A stretch of 6,682 nucleotides of DNA. Source: Planctomycetota bacterium. GTDB lineage: Bacteria; Planctomycetota; Phycisphaerae; Sedimentisphaerales; SM23-30. Under the pieces are notes generated by a model that saw only the letters and a list, made by a program, of their open reading frames with translations, was not told the DNA's origin and did not search any database. Positions 1 to 6,682 of this stretch are shown in pieces. Both the position numbers and the translations under genes were made by a program. Numbering within the stretch: the first letter of the stretch is position 1; the number at the start of each line of letters is the position of its first letter. The DNA lies in the NCBI GenBank assembly GCA_029573975.1, contig JAKQBU010000516.1, positions 1 to 6,682 of the forward strand, in the 5' to 3' direction.

Positions 1-98
1 ATCGACTTTTGACGGTTCCGCCAAAATGAAATATTGAACAGAAATAATTTACCGGATTCGGCACCGGTTGTCAGTAGGAAAAATACGGATTTGGGGTT

Positions 99-2420
99 TT
101 ATGGCACTGTGGGCAGCGGCCAGAGTTTCAATTCCTGCCGGCTAACGGCGGACCATTCGAAGGGTCCCGGGAAAGGATTGGCGGCGTTGCGTTGATTGCC
201 GAAATAATCGGTGTCCAGTCGGTACGGGGAGCCGTCGGGCTGTTCATAGGGGAGATCGGGGATTTTGGCCTTGCCGAGCCGTTCCGTCGTGACCACCTGA
301 CGCGGCGGCTGGGACCAGGCCGTATCCAGGGTGATAGCGAGATACAGGCCGTCGGGTTTTTCCAGCAGTTGGACGGCCGGGTTCACCTGCGGCAGGACCA
401 GCGGTTCCGGCTCATGTTTGGACGGCTGGGCGCCGTGGAGGAAGACGTTGCCGGCCATGAAGACGGGCAGAGTGGCCGGATCGTAGGCAGAGGGGCCGCC
501 GTTAACGAAGATGTTGTTATAATAGCGTTCGTCGCCGCTGGGATTATCGGCCAGGCCGGCAACTTCGGTGGAGTGGGCCGGGTGGTACGGAGTCTGGCGG
601 CCTTCGGTATGGATGACATAGACACTACCGGTTATCAGGTTGTGCACATACGAGCCGCCCTGGGAATTGACTTCCAGGCTGGTGGGCGACAAGAACAGGT
701 TGTTATCCACCAGCAGCGGTCCGTGGTTGACTTCCACAAACAAATCGCCCGCCGGGGCGGTATCGTGCAGCAGATTGCCGGTGACGCGTGCCCCCTGCGC
801 CATCCAGTCCAGCCAGATGCCCCGGCCGGTACGGTAGATGTGGTTATGGCTGATGACGGTGTCAATGGCCCCGTGGATCTTGATGCCGGCCATCTCGGCG
901 CCGGTGAACAACTGGCGGACATGGATATCGTGGATGTCGTTGCCGGTGATGGTGCTGAAGACCGCCCCCATGCTGCCTACCAGGCCGGCCTGCTCGCAGT
1001 GGGAAATGTGATTGTTGCGGACGAGGTGATGACCGATATTTTCCCTGGACCAGCCTTTTTCCAAGGCCCGCTCAATGGTTTTGACGTAGCCTTCCGCCGA
1101 GTTCTGCGAGGTATTGTCGAACTGGTCCCCATGCTTACCGAGGGTGATGCCGGTGCAGACGGAGTAGGCGATGTCGTTGTTTTCTATGATCCAGCCTTTG
1201 CTCCAGTTCGTCCCAATCAGGCCGATCTGCTCGGCAGTGGGCGGTGCCCAGGGCGTCGCCGCGTGCCGCATGGTAAAGCCGCGGACAGTGAGATAGTTGA
1301 TGCCCGTTTTTTCCGGATAGAACACGGTGCGGCGCACGTTCACTTCCACCTCAGCCTCATTGGGATTGACATCCTTGAACTGGGCCCAAAGGGTGGTATT
1401 CGAGGTGTCCACCTGGGCAAACCATAGCTGGACATAGGATTCGTTTTGCCGGTGCGAACTTTGGAATAACAGGCAGATGGTTTTGGTGCCGCTGAGGGGC
1501 TGGATCGCGGCGCTGAAGGTAAACCACGCCTGCCAGCCGCCGGTAAACGGGACCGGACAACGGCCCAGCAGTTCGCCGTCCGGGGCGTCCAGGCGAATTT
1601 CGATGATCCCGCCGCTGGTGGCCGAAGCCGCACGGAGGCTGATCTGGGTGGTCTGCCGGCCAAAATCCACATTTTCGTAGCGAACCCACTCGCCCGGTTC
1701 GATAAAGCCGATGCACTCACCGCCTTCGGAACAGGGGGCGGTCTGGATCCCTTGATGAGCGGCAAAAGCGGCGGCGGGAATCCGTACCGTCTCCTGCGAA
1801 TCAGCCTGCGGCTGGAGCCAGGCCACGTTGAGCAGGTATTGATTGTTTCCGGGGGCATACATCGAGAATGCCGTGCCGACGGGTGCCAGTACATCCTCCC
1901 GCTTCGCGGCCTCGATCAGCCAGTGGCCGTTCAGATATACCGCACCGGTATGATGGGAGCGGCCCATCGGATCGAACCAGTCGCCGTGAATCAGGTCGTT
2001 GAAGGGATTGAAATCGCCGAAGAGGCGGTTGGGAATGGTGACGGTCCAGGTATCGTTCTGCAGTTTCTGCCAGCCCTTGATGACTTCGGAACCTTTGAGA
2101 TATACCTGCTCGCCGGGGGCGGCCTGGTAAACAATCCGCTGGGCATCGGACGAGCCGCCGCGCGGCGGATTGATGCGCTCCCGGTAGGTCCCTTCATGGA
2201 CAGTGATCGTATCCCCCGGCTGGGCCAGTTGCGCCGCCGCGGAGATGGTCCGCAGCGGCCGGTCCGCCGAACCACCGTTGGCATCGTCCCCATTCACGGA
2301 AACATGATACTCCGCGCCAAACACCGCATTCGCCCCGCCCGCCCGAATGCCGAAGAAACCACAACCGATCACCAGACACAACCCCGCACCCATAAGCATA
2401 CTGTTCATAATCTTTGTCAT
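99..2420 (-). CDS. GH120 beta-xylosidase-like right-handed beta-helix enzyme with nested CBM6
   Basis: This 773-residue exported protein matches, as I recall it, the GH120 beta-xylosidase XylC of Thermoanaerobacterium along most of its length. Shared stretches include HAATPWAPPTA (386-396), NWSKGWIIE (405-413), AGIKIHGAID (511-520), IWLDWMAQG (535-543) and HSTEVAG (616-622). GH120 enzymes remove xylose from the non-reducing end of xylo-oligosaccharides. The acidic residues reported for XylC (D382 nucleophile; E353 and E405 acid/base candidates) correspond to D538, E509 and E563; the 29-residue spacing from E509 to D538 is identical. Residues 37-110 form the DUF1565-like start of the helix. 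Residues about 212-337 are an inserted CBM6 (IGFIEPGEWVRYENVDFG, SLRAAS, GGIIEIRLDAPDG, GGWQAW), which with the signal peptide explains why it is longer than XylC. The signal is ambiguous: lipobox-like VIGC (17-20) or Sec cleavage near ANA (30-32). GAGGTGA precedes ATG 2420, which overlaps the upstream stop. Confidence 0.9.
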   Translation of the reverse strand: MTKIMNSMLMGAGLCLVIGCGFFGIRAGGANAVFGAEYHVSVNGDDANGGSADRPLRTISAAAQLAQPGDTITVHEGTYRERINPPRGGSSDAQRIVYQAAPGEQVYLKGSEVIKGWQKLQNDTWTVTIPNRLFGDFNPFNDLIHGDWFDPMGRSHHTGAVYLNGHWLIEAAKREDVLAPVGTAFSMYAPGNNQYLLNVAWLQPQADSQETVRIPAAAFAAHQGIQTAPCSEGGECIGFIEPGEWVRYENVDFGRQTTQISLRAASATSGGIIEIRLDAPDGELLGRCPVPFTGGWQAWFTFSAAIQPLSGTKTICLLFQSSHRQNESYVQLWFAQVDTSNTTLWAQFKDVNPNEAEVEVNVRRTVFYPEKTGINYLTVRGFTMRHAATPWAPPTAEQIGLIGTNWSKGWIIENNDIAYSVCTGITLGKHGDQFDNTSQNSAEGYVKTIERALEKGWSRENIGHHLVRNNHISHCEQAGLVGSMGAVFSTITGNDIHDIHVRQLFTGAEMAGIKIHGAIDTVISHNHIYRTGRGIWLDWMAQGARVTGNLLHDTAPAGDLFVEVNHGPLLVDNNLFLSPTSLEVNSQGGSYVHNLITGSVYVIHTEGRQTPYHPAHSTEVAGLADNPSGDERYYNNIFVNGGPSAYDPATLPVFMAGNVFLHGAQPSKHEPEPLVLPQVNPAVQLLEKPDGLYLAITLDTAWSQPPRQVVTTERLGKAKIPDLPYEQPDGSPYRLDTDYFGNQRNAANPFPGPFEWSAVSRQELKLWPLPTVP

Positions 2421-3712
2421 TTTTCACCTCGAATGATAGACGTTACTTTCTGATGCCACTTCACATCGTTCCACAAGCGCGGAAACTGCGGGTGGGTAAA
2501 ATTTGACGAGCAGTTAAACATATAGCCGTATTTGGCTCCCAGCCGGGCGCAAATTTCACCGGCCTCCTTTACCAGGTCCCAGCTCAGCGCGGGATGATCC
2601 ATCCAGTTGATCGGGCCCCAGCCTTCGGTATTGCCGTAGGGGATATTCCATTTTTTGCCGATCTCTGCTATCTCTCGAATATTGTTTTCCATCCATTCGA
2701 CTAATTCCGTTTTATTTCCATTCCAGTTTTCCTGAACTTTTTTCTGGACCTGAGCAAAACCTAAATCATTGGGACAACTGCCTATATTATGAATATTCTC
2801 CCAGTAGCCGGTCCCGCCGTTCAGTTTCTCATGCATCATAAACCAGTAATGGATATCCATCGCGGCATACTGCGAATAATCCATATCCTGCCAGGGAGCT
2901 TCAAAATTGTACGTCTGCGAGGCAAAAAAATCCAGACCGGGCCACTTCGCCGAAAGCTTCTGCAATGCGGCCGTAATAAAATGTTTGTAATAGCTCCGCT
3001 GGACTTCATTGTATTTTGCGGTCACCGCCTGCCATTGATTGGCGCCACTTTTATCTTCACCGGCCGGGAGAACTTCTTCTGCCTTGGAATCTTTCACCTC
3101 ATTGATTTTCTGTTTCAGCCAGTTGAAACCATGAAAAAATGGATATTCATTCAACACATCTACATACAAAGTATTATCCAGCAAATCATGTTGTTGTAAG
3201 AACGCTAACGTTTCATCCCACACCCTTACAAAACCATCTAATCCCTGAATCTGATCGGCATAGGCCATAAACCAGGTGGCTAGGCCCACCCGGATATTCC
3301 GCGCCCGGCACTTCGGCAGAAACTCCAGCAGCCCCTCCCGCGGCCGGGCATACATGGTATAGGTATTGCCCCACATGGCCGGTACCCAGTCGCCTTTGGG
3401 ATAATAATATTCCTCCGTCACCTTCCCGTCGGGGGCGGCTGCCACCAGGTGCGGAAAGGCGTCCATTCGTATCGCGTTATACCCCCGCTCCGCCAGGCCG
3501 TCCAGCACCCGGTCCCAATCCTCAAATTCCCCCGCCGGATGATGGCGCAGCAGCCAACTGAAATCCCACATGGCAATCGCCAGCGGTTTGATAATTTTTC
3601 GGATCCCCGGAAATACTGTCCCTTTTGCCAGTGTTTGACCAGAACCAAATCCATCCAGCAATATCGCGCCAGTCCCCATCGCTACCGTCTTCATAAACTC
3701 TCGCCGCTGCAT
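2417..3712 (-). CDS. Tat-exported cellulase-like TIM-barrel glycoside hydrolase (clan GH-A type)
   Basis: From the chosen start this is 431 residues. The N-terminus reads MQRREFMK followed by a weakly hydrophobic stretch, a twin-arginine signal, with possible cleavage near TLA (residue 30). The rest fits one TIM barrel: RMDAFPHL (82-89), VGLATWF (142-148), DVLNEYPFF (185-193), MDIHYWF (285-291) and NTEGWGP (361-367). E189 in the NE motif and E363 in TEGW sit where clan GH-A retaining enzymes carry acid/base and nucleophile. Overall it resembles the 'cellulase-like' or 'putative cellulase' proteins (I believe the PF12876 type), whose substrates are mostly unknown. A Lys/Glu-rich insert (about 198-228) follows the NE strand. 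An in-frame ATG at 3739 overlaps the previous stop codon but has no Shine-Dalgarno and would put nine residues before the Tat motif, so I prefer 3712. The stop overlaps the next start (ATGA). The middle of the gene is distinctly AT-rich. Fold and export route are well supported; true substrate is not known. Confidence 0.82.
   Translation of the reverse strand: MQRREFMKTVAMGTGAILLDGFGSGQTLAKGTVFPGIRKIIKPLAIAMWDFSWLLRHHPAGEFEDWDRVLDGLAERGYNAIRMDAFPHLVAAAPDGKVTEEYYYPKGDWVPAMWGNTYTMYARPREGLLEFLPKCRARNIRVGLATWFMAYADQIQGLDGFVRVWDETLAFLQQHDLLDNTLYVDVLNEYPFFHGFNWLKQKINEVKDSKAEEVLPAGEDKSGANQWQAVTAKYNEVQRSYYKHFITAALQKLSAKWPGLDFFASQTYNFEAPWQDMDYSQYAAMDIHYWFMMHEKLNGGTGYWENIHNIGSCPNDLGFAQVQKKVQENWNGNKTELVEWMENNIREIAEIGKKWNIPYGNTEGWGPINWMDHPALSWDLVKEAGEICARLGAKYGYMFNCSSNFTHPQFPRLWNDVKWHQKVTSIIRGEK
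2424..2430 (-). promoter_or_regulatory. Ribosome binding site of the GH120 gene, inside the end of the upstream gene
   Basis: On the minus strand this reads GAGGTGA, 3 nt before ATG 2420..2418, matching the 3' part of the consensus GGAGGTGA. It lies in the last codons of the cellulase-like gene. With the ATGA stop/start overlap at 2417..2420 it suggests translational coupling of the two genes. Confidence 0.7.
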
Positions 3713-3718
3713 ATCCGT

Positions 3719-3726
3719 TCCTTTCC
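3719..3726 (-). promoter_or_regulatory. Ribosome binding site that fixes the start of the cellulase-like gene
   Basis: On the minus strand this reads GGAAAGGA, 6 nt before ATG 3712..3710. The same eight bases precede the GH36-type gene at 5766..5759. The alternative ATG at 3739 has no such site and lies in the tail of the previous gene, so this site decides the start and places the twin-arginine motif at the N-terminus. Confidence 0.7.
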
Positions 3727-3738
3727 CTGAAAATGGCA

Positions 3739-5751
3739 TTACAAGGTTTTATACGTAATGAGAATCGCCGCCGGCTGCTGCTCGATCACTAGATGGATTC
3801 CCTTCTCCATCAGCTCCTTCCCGCTGGCCGTCCAGGAATCGTCGCGGTCAATATTTTTTAATGTATAGGTGGCCTCCGGGTTCAAGCCTTGCAATCGAAT
3901 AGTCCGACCGAACACATCGCTCCCCGGCCGCCGGAACACCTGCACCATCCCTTCCCCCGCCTCCGGCCGGTCAAACTGCCAGGCCATCCACACCGTCTCT
4001 TCCAGGCTGTAGGGCGTCAGCGGATAATAATCCCCCAGCAGATTATCCGCCAGATTCCGCCACTGGCCCAGCAGCTTTCGGAGCAAATCATAATTCTGGT
4101 TTCGATTGAGTACATCAAAATCCATCACGCCGCTGGGGTACATATTACTGCAGAACGAATAAGGATCAAAATACCCGGTCATATGCCCGAAATAGGGAAT
4201 CCACATCGCCAGCCCGTAGGTCATTGACTGCATCGGCGTTGGTGCTCCCCAAACATCGCTCCGCCACAGCGGCACCGACCGCCGCAGCGTCGCCACATCA
4301 TTCCGCCGCCCGCCCGCACAGCAGTTGTCGATCAGCATCTTTGGATGCCGCCGCAATATCTCATCATACAGCGACAGGAAATTCGTCACATACTGAATCT
4401 CGGTCATCCCCTGCCGGTCCTCTTTGTCCTGGCTCCGCCACAGCGGCAACGCCCCGATTTCGTTGTCATGGCGATACACATCCACGCCGTATCCATCGAT
4501 ACAGCGATTGATATGCTCCACCGCCCATTGATGCGCCTCCGGATTCGCCAGATTCAAAAGCGAACGCTGGCCGTATTCCAGTTGCGGGATCAGCCATTGC
4601 GGGTGATTCTGCTCCAGCCAGGTTCCCGGCCGCACCGTTTCGGTACAAAACCACAGCACCGTCTGCAAACCTTTCGCATGCGCATAATCCATAACTGGTT
4701 TCAACCCATTGGGAAAACGCACCGGATCGGGCGTCCAGGTCCCATAGTTCCACCACGGCGCCCCTTCCGGTACCGGAAACCACCCTGCATCGATCCACCA
4801 GCGGTCCAACGGCATCTTTTCCTCCAGATACCGATCCAAATATTCATATTGTTTCTCTTCCGTCATCCCGGTAAAACCCAGCACCGTCGCACAACAGGCC
4901 GAAAGGACCGGCTTCAGGGCCTGCCCGCCCGGCCGCGGCTCATTGTACGCCCGCATCCATCGCCGCCAGAGATTCTGCCCCCGGATCCAGTCCCCCCGGT
5001 ACCATTGCATCACCACCTGCGGCGTGCGCACCTCTTCCCCCGGCCGCAGCACAAAATGCGTCAACTCCTGCCCTCCAAAAACATGCAGGCCACCCTCCGC
5101 CGCCCGCGTAAATCCCGCCGCCCACTGGCCCGGCCAGCCCAGGGCGACAATCCGTCCTTCCCCCACCCCCTCCATATTGAAATACGGCATAGCAATACTA
5201 CCGGTGGAAAAGCCTGACTCCGCGGTAAGCCGCACTTCCCCCCCTTTGCTCAATACTACTTCCTTCGGCTCAAAATCATTCGGCCCGCACCCGCTGCCCC
5301 GGTTGTAATGCAGCAGAAAATCCCCTTCCGCCGCCGGCGGCAGCACAAGATCCAGCGGCTGAATTTTCTCGAGTAACGCCGTATCGCTGCTGCCGCCGTT
5401 CTTGAAATACAGCACCCACTCCACCACCGGCAAATCCGGATACGCTATCGCCTCACAGCGAACCACCAGCCCCGACTTGGGTTCCGTCCAGCTCACCGTA
5501 CTCTCTCTCCGCCCGCCCGCCAATTCCCGCTCTTCCGCCTGCCGTTTCCAGCCGGCCAGCATCTCCGAAGATACTTTTCCCTCATACCTAAACGAAAACG
5601 GAATACTTTTGGCCTCCGCTCCCAGATACCCCTCAAACCAGCTCTTACCCTCCGCCATCTCCTCCGCCCCCGGCTCCACCGCCAACAAAACACCAATACC
5701 TGAAAACAGGAAAAACAGGATACTCAAATATCCAGAATTGATTCTCATCAT
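3739..5751 (-). CDS. GH36-type alpha-galactosidase-like glycoside hydrolase, secreted
   Basis: This 670-residue protein has a Sec-type signal (residues 1 to about 24, core YLSILFFLFSGIGVLLA). An N-terminal beta-sandwich follows (about 35-265), then a TIM barrel (about 280-580) and a C-terminal beta domain (about 585-668), which is the full GH36/melibiase layout at near-usual length. Barrel motifs are clear: RWWIDAGWF (318-325); YRHDNE (426-431), whose D429 fits the nucleophile; DNCCAGGRRND (475-485); and PLWRSD (494-499), whose D499 fits the acid/base. Family members hydrolyse terminal alpha-linked galactose or related sugars with retention of configuration. Two contact sites differ from classical enzymes: the usual DDGW pair is DAGW (A322) and the usual KWD is RHD, so substrate specificity should not be assumed to be galactose. 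AAGGAG (5763..5758) lies 6 nt before the first ATG and 9 nt before a second, adjacent ATG, so either may start translation. It probably acts in the periplasm or outside the cell. Confidence 0.88.
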   Translation of the reverse strand: MMRINSGYLSILFFLFSGIGVLLAVEPGAEEMAEGKSWFEGYLGAEAKSIPFSFRYEGKVSSEMLAGWKRQAEERELAGGRRESTVSWTEPKSGLVVRCEAIAYPDLPVVEWVLYFKNGGSSDTALLEKIQPLDLVLPPAAEGDFLLHYNRGSGCGPNDFEPKEVVLSKGGEVRLTAESGFSTGSIAMPYFNMEGVGEGRIVALGWPGQWAAGFTRAAEGGLHVFGGQELTHFVLRPGEEVRTPQVVMQWYRGDWIRGQNLWRRWMRAYNEPRPGGQALKPVLSACCATVLGFTGMTEEKQYEYLDRYLEEKMPLDRWWIDAGWFPVPEGAPWWNYGTWTPDPVRFPNGLKPVMDYAHAKGLQTVLWFCTETVRPGTWLEQNHPQWLIPQLEYGQRSLLNLANPEAHQWAVEHINRCIDGYGVDVYRHDNEIGALPLWRSQDKEDRQGMTEIQYVTNFLSLYDEILRRHPKMLIDNCCAGGRRNDVATLRRSVPLWRSDVWGAPTPMQSMTYGLAMWIPYFGHMTGYFDPYSFCSNMYPSGVMDFDVLNRNQNYDLLRKLLGQWRNLADNLLGDYYPLTPYSLEETVWMAWQFDRPEAGEGMVQVFRRPGSDVFGRTIRLQGLNPEATYTLKNIDRDDSWTASGKELMEKGIHLVIEQQPAAILITYKTL

Positions 5752-5791
5752 AACAGGCTCCTTTCCGTGATCAAAAACCAGGTCTGTTAAA

Positions 5792-6682
5792 CTATTTGGA
5801 TGTCTCGTCTTGCGTTGTTGGCATGACTACCACCGTTTGATTCATCTGCGGCGCTGTGGCCGGAAAACAGACCTTGTTTCCGTCTTCCGTTTCGGCCGAC
5901 AGGTAATATTCAAAATCCTTGTCTCGGATATCTTTACCGGATAAAGTGACCCGATAGACCCCGCGGGCCTCATGCGCCAAAGGCATGGTTTGCCACAGTC
6001 CTTCGCCCAGCCGGCGCCAATGCAGTGCCGCCGACACTAGCCTTGCCTGCGACAAGACCATGACCTTCAATGCCAAATCCTCGCCCGTGGCCAGGCACGT
6101 CCGGCGGGTGGGCACAATAATCCGCACGGGCCCCTGATAATTTTTGCCCGGTTTCGCTGCCGCCGGCAGCGGCTCCCCCAGCAGTTCCTCCAGTACCGCA
6201 TCGTGCCGGTACATCAGCGCCGGCATCGACCGGGCCTCCACATTCATAATCGTCCCCAATTCACTGGCGTTCGTCACCGTTGCCAGCAGATACCCCATCA
6301 TCGCCGCCCAGCCCTGCACCATCTCCAGCCGCAAGGGCAACGCCCGCTGCCGGGCCGCCGTCTGCTTCGCCGCCGGATCCGATTGTCCCTGAATCTGCTC
6401 CATCACCTGGTTTAATTGCCCCGCCGTACACCCGGTTTTGGCCATTGCCTTCATGTACCGCAGCGTATTGAGCCAGTATCCGAACCGTTCCCGGCTGGCC
6501 GCACCGATTACCAAAGCCTCCAGATGCTCCAGCTCTGTCACAAAACCATACTGCTTTTCCACGTCCGCCCACGGCTGGGGATTCGGGATGATCCCGCCCG
6601 GCCCGTCAATCCAGGTAGCCGGCTCCGGCAGGCGGCCGTCAATCCGGGCAAAAATCTTCGCAACCGGCTCCGCCGCGACCTG
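5792..6682 (-). CDS. C-terminal part of an unrecognised protein, probably carbohydrate-related (5' end outside window)
   Basis: The reading frame is open to the window edge and stops at TAG 5794..5792, so 296 C-terminal residues are visible and the start is missing. A GTG at 6562..6560 could serve as a start, but the 40 codons before it read as ordinary protein (WIDGPGG, IPNPQPWAD), so I treat it as internal. Residues about 45-170 look mostly alpha-helical (RERFGYWLNTLRYMKAM, then ELGTIMNVEARSMP). A Pro/Ala/Lys linker near 171-184 follows. Residues about 185-287 look like an Ig- or Fn3-type beta-sandwich (GVYRVTLSGKDI, DFEYYLSAE, CFPATAPQMNQTVVVMP). No catalytic motif is visible. I do not recognise the family. 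The layout fits the tail of a large exported protein of the kind found beside glycosidases in planctomycete-like genomes, and the operon with three sugar hydrolases supports a role in polysaccharide use. The GH36-type gene follows after 40 nt. Confidence 0.8.
   Translation of the reverse strand, partial: QVAAEPVAKIFARIDGRLPEPATWIDGPGGIIPNPQPWADVEKQYGFVTELEHLEALVIGAASRERFGYWLNTLRYMKAMAKTGCTAGQLNQVMEQIQGQSDPAAKQTAARQRALPLRLEMVQGWAAMMGYLLATVTNASELGTIMNVEARSMPALMYRHDAVLEELLGEPLPAAAKPGKNYQGPVRIIVPTRRTCLATGEDLALKVMVLSQARLVSAALHWRRLGEGLWQTMPLAHEARGVYRVTLSGKDIRDKDFEYYLSAETEDGNKVCFPATAPQMNQTVVVMPTTQDETSK

Noticed and set aside
51..68. Possible terminator hairpin downstream of the GH120 gene (ACCGG, 8-nt loop, CCGGT)
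   Set aside because: The stem is only 5 bp, the loop is long and no U-run follows on the minus strand, so it could easily be chance.
192..1427. Plus-strand open frame of 411 codons opposite the GH120 gene
   Set aside because: It is fully antisense to a gene whose protein matches GH120 along its length. Its translation is Gly/Val/Asp/Ala-rich with no recognisable motif, typical of antisense frames in GC-rich genes.
1752..2453. Plus-strand open frame of 233 codons near the start of the GH120 gene
   Set aside because: It is antisense to the signal peptide and N-terminal helix of the GH120 gene and shows no domain of its own.
3713..3739. Upstream ATG of the cellulase-like gene at 3739, overlapping the GH36-type stop codon (TAATG)
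   Set aside because: There is no Shine-Dalgarno before it, while GGAAAGGA lies 6 nt before the ATG at 3712, which also puts the twin-arginine motif at the N-terminus.
4345..5217. Plus-strand open frame of 290 codons opposite the GH36-type gene
   Set aside because: The translation is Pro/Arg/His-rich low-complexity sequence, the expected shadow of a G-rich coding strand, and the minus-strand gene carries intact catalytic motifs here.
6560..6562. GTG as the true start of the first gene
   Set aside because: The frame continues open to the window edge with protein-like sequence before it, so the gene is better read as truncated by the window.

Overview
The window holds one tightly packed cluster of four genes, all on the minus strand and so transcribed from base 6682 towards base 1. 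The genes are a fragment of an unrecognised protein cut by the upstream edge (5792..6682), a GH36-type alpha-galactosidase-like enzyme (3739..5751), a Tat-exported cellulase-like TIM-barrel protein (2417..3712), and a GH120 beta-xylosidase-like enzyme with a CBM6 built into it (99..2420). Gaps are 40 nt, 26 nt and a 4-nt ATGA overlap, so this is almost certainly one operon whose promoter lies outside the window. Bases 1..98, after the last stop codon, hold no gene and no convincing terminator.

The organism is a bacterium of moderately high GC with strong Shine-Dalgarno sites. Several exported glycoside hydrolases sit together without SusC/SusD genes, and one uses a twin-arginine signal. That pattern suggests a polysaccharide-degrading member of the Planctomycetes-Verrucomicrobia-Lentisphaerae group, but this is inference from style, not from a marker gene.

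The likely shared job is breakdown of a branched plant- or algal-type hemicellulose outside the cytoplasm. The GH120 enzyme would release terminal xylose and hold the polymer through its CBM6. The GH36 relative would remove an alpha-linked side-chain sugar. The cellulase-like protein has both glutamates expected of a retaining clan GH-A hydrolase, but its substrate is unknown. The first gene ends in an alpha-helical part and a beta-sandwich, and its catalytic role, if any, lies beyond the window.

Nothing here looks like a defence system, mobile element, CRISPR array or RNA gene. The most interesting points are the CBM6 nested inside the GH120 fold, the changed sugar-contact residues of the GH36 enzyme, an AT-rich patch in the middle of the cellulase-like gene, and the unrecognised upstream protein.
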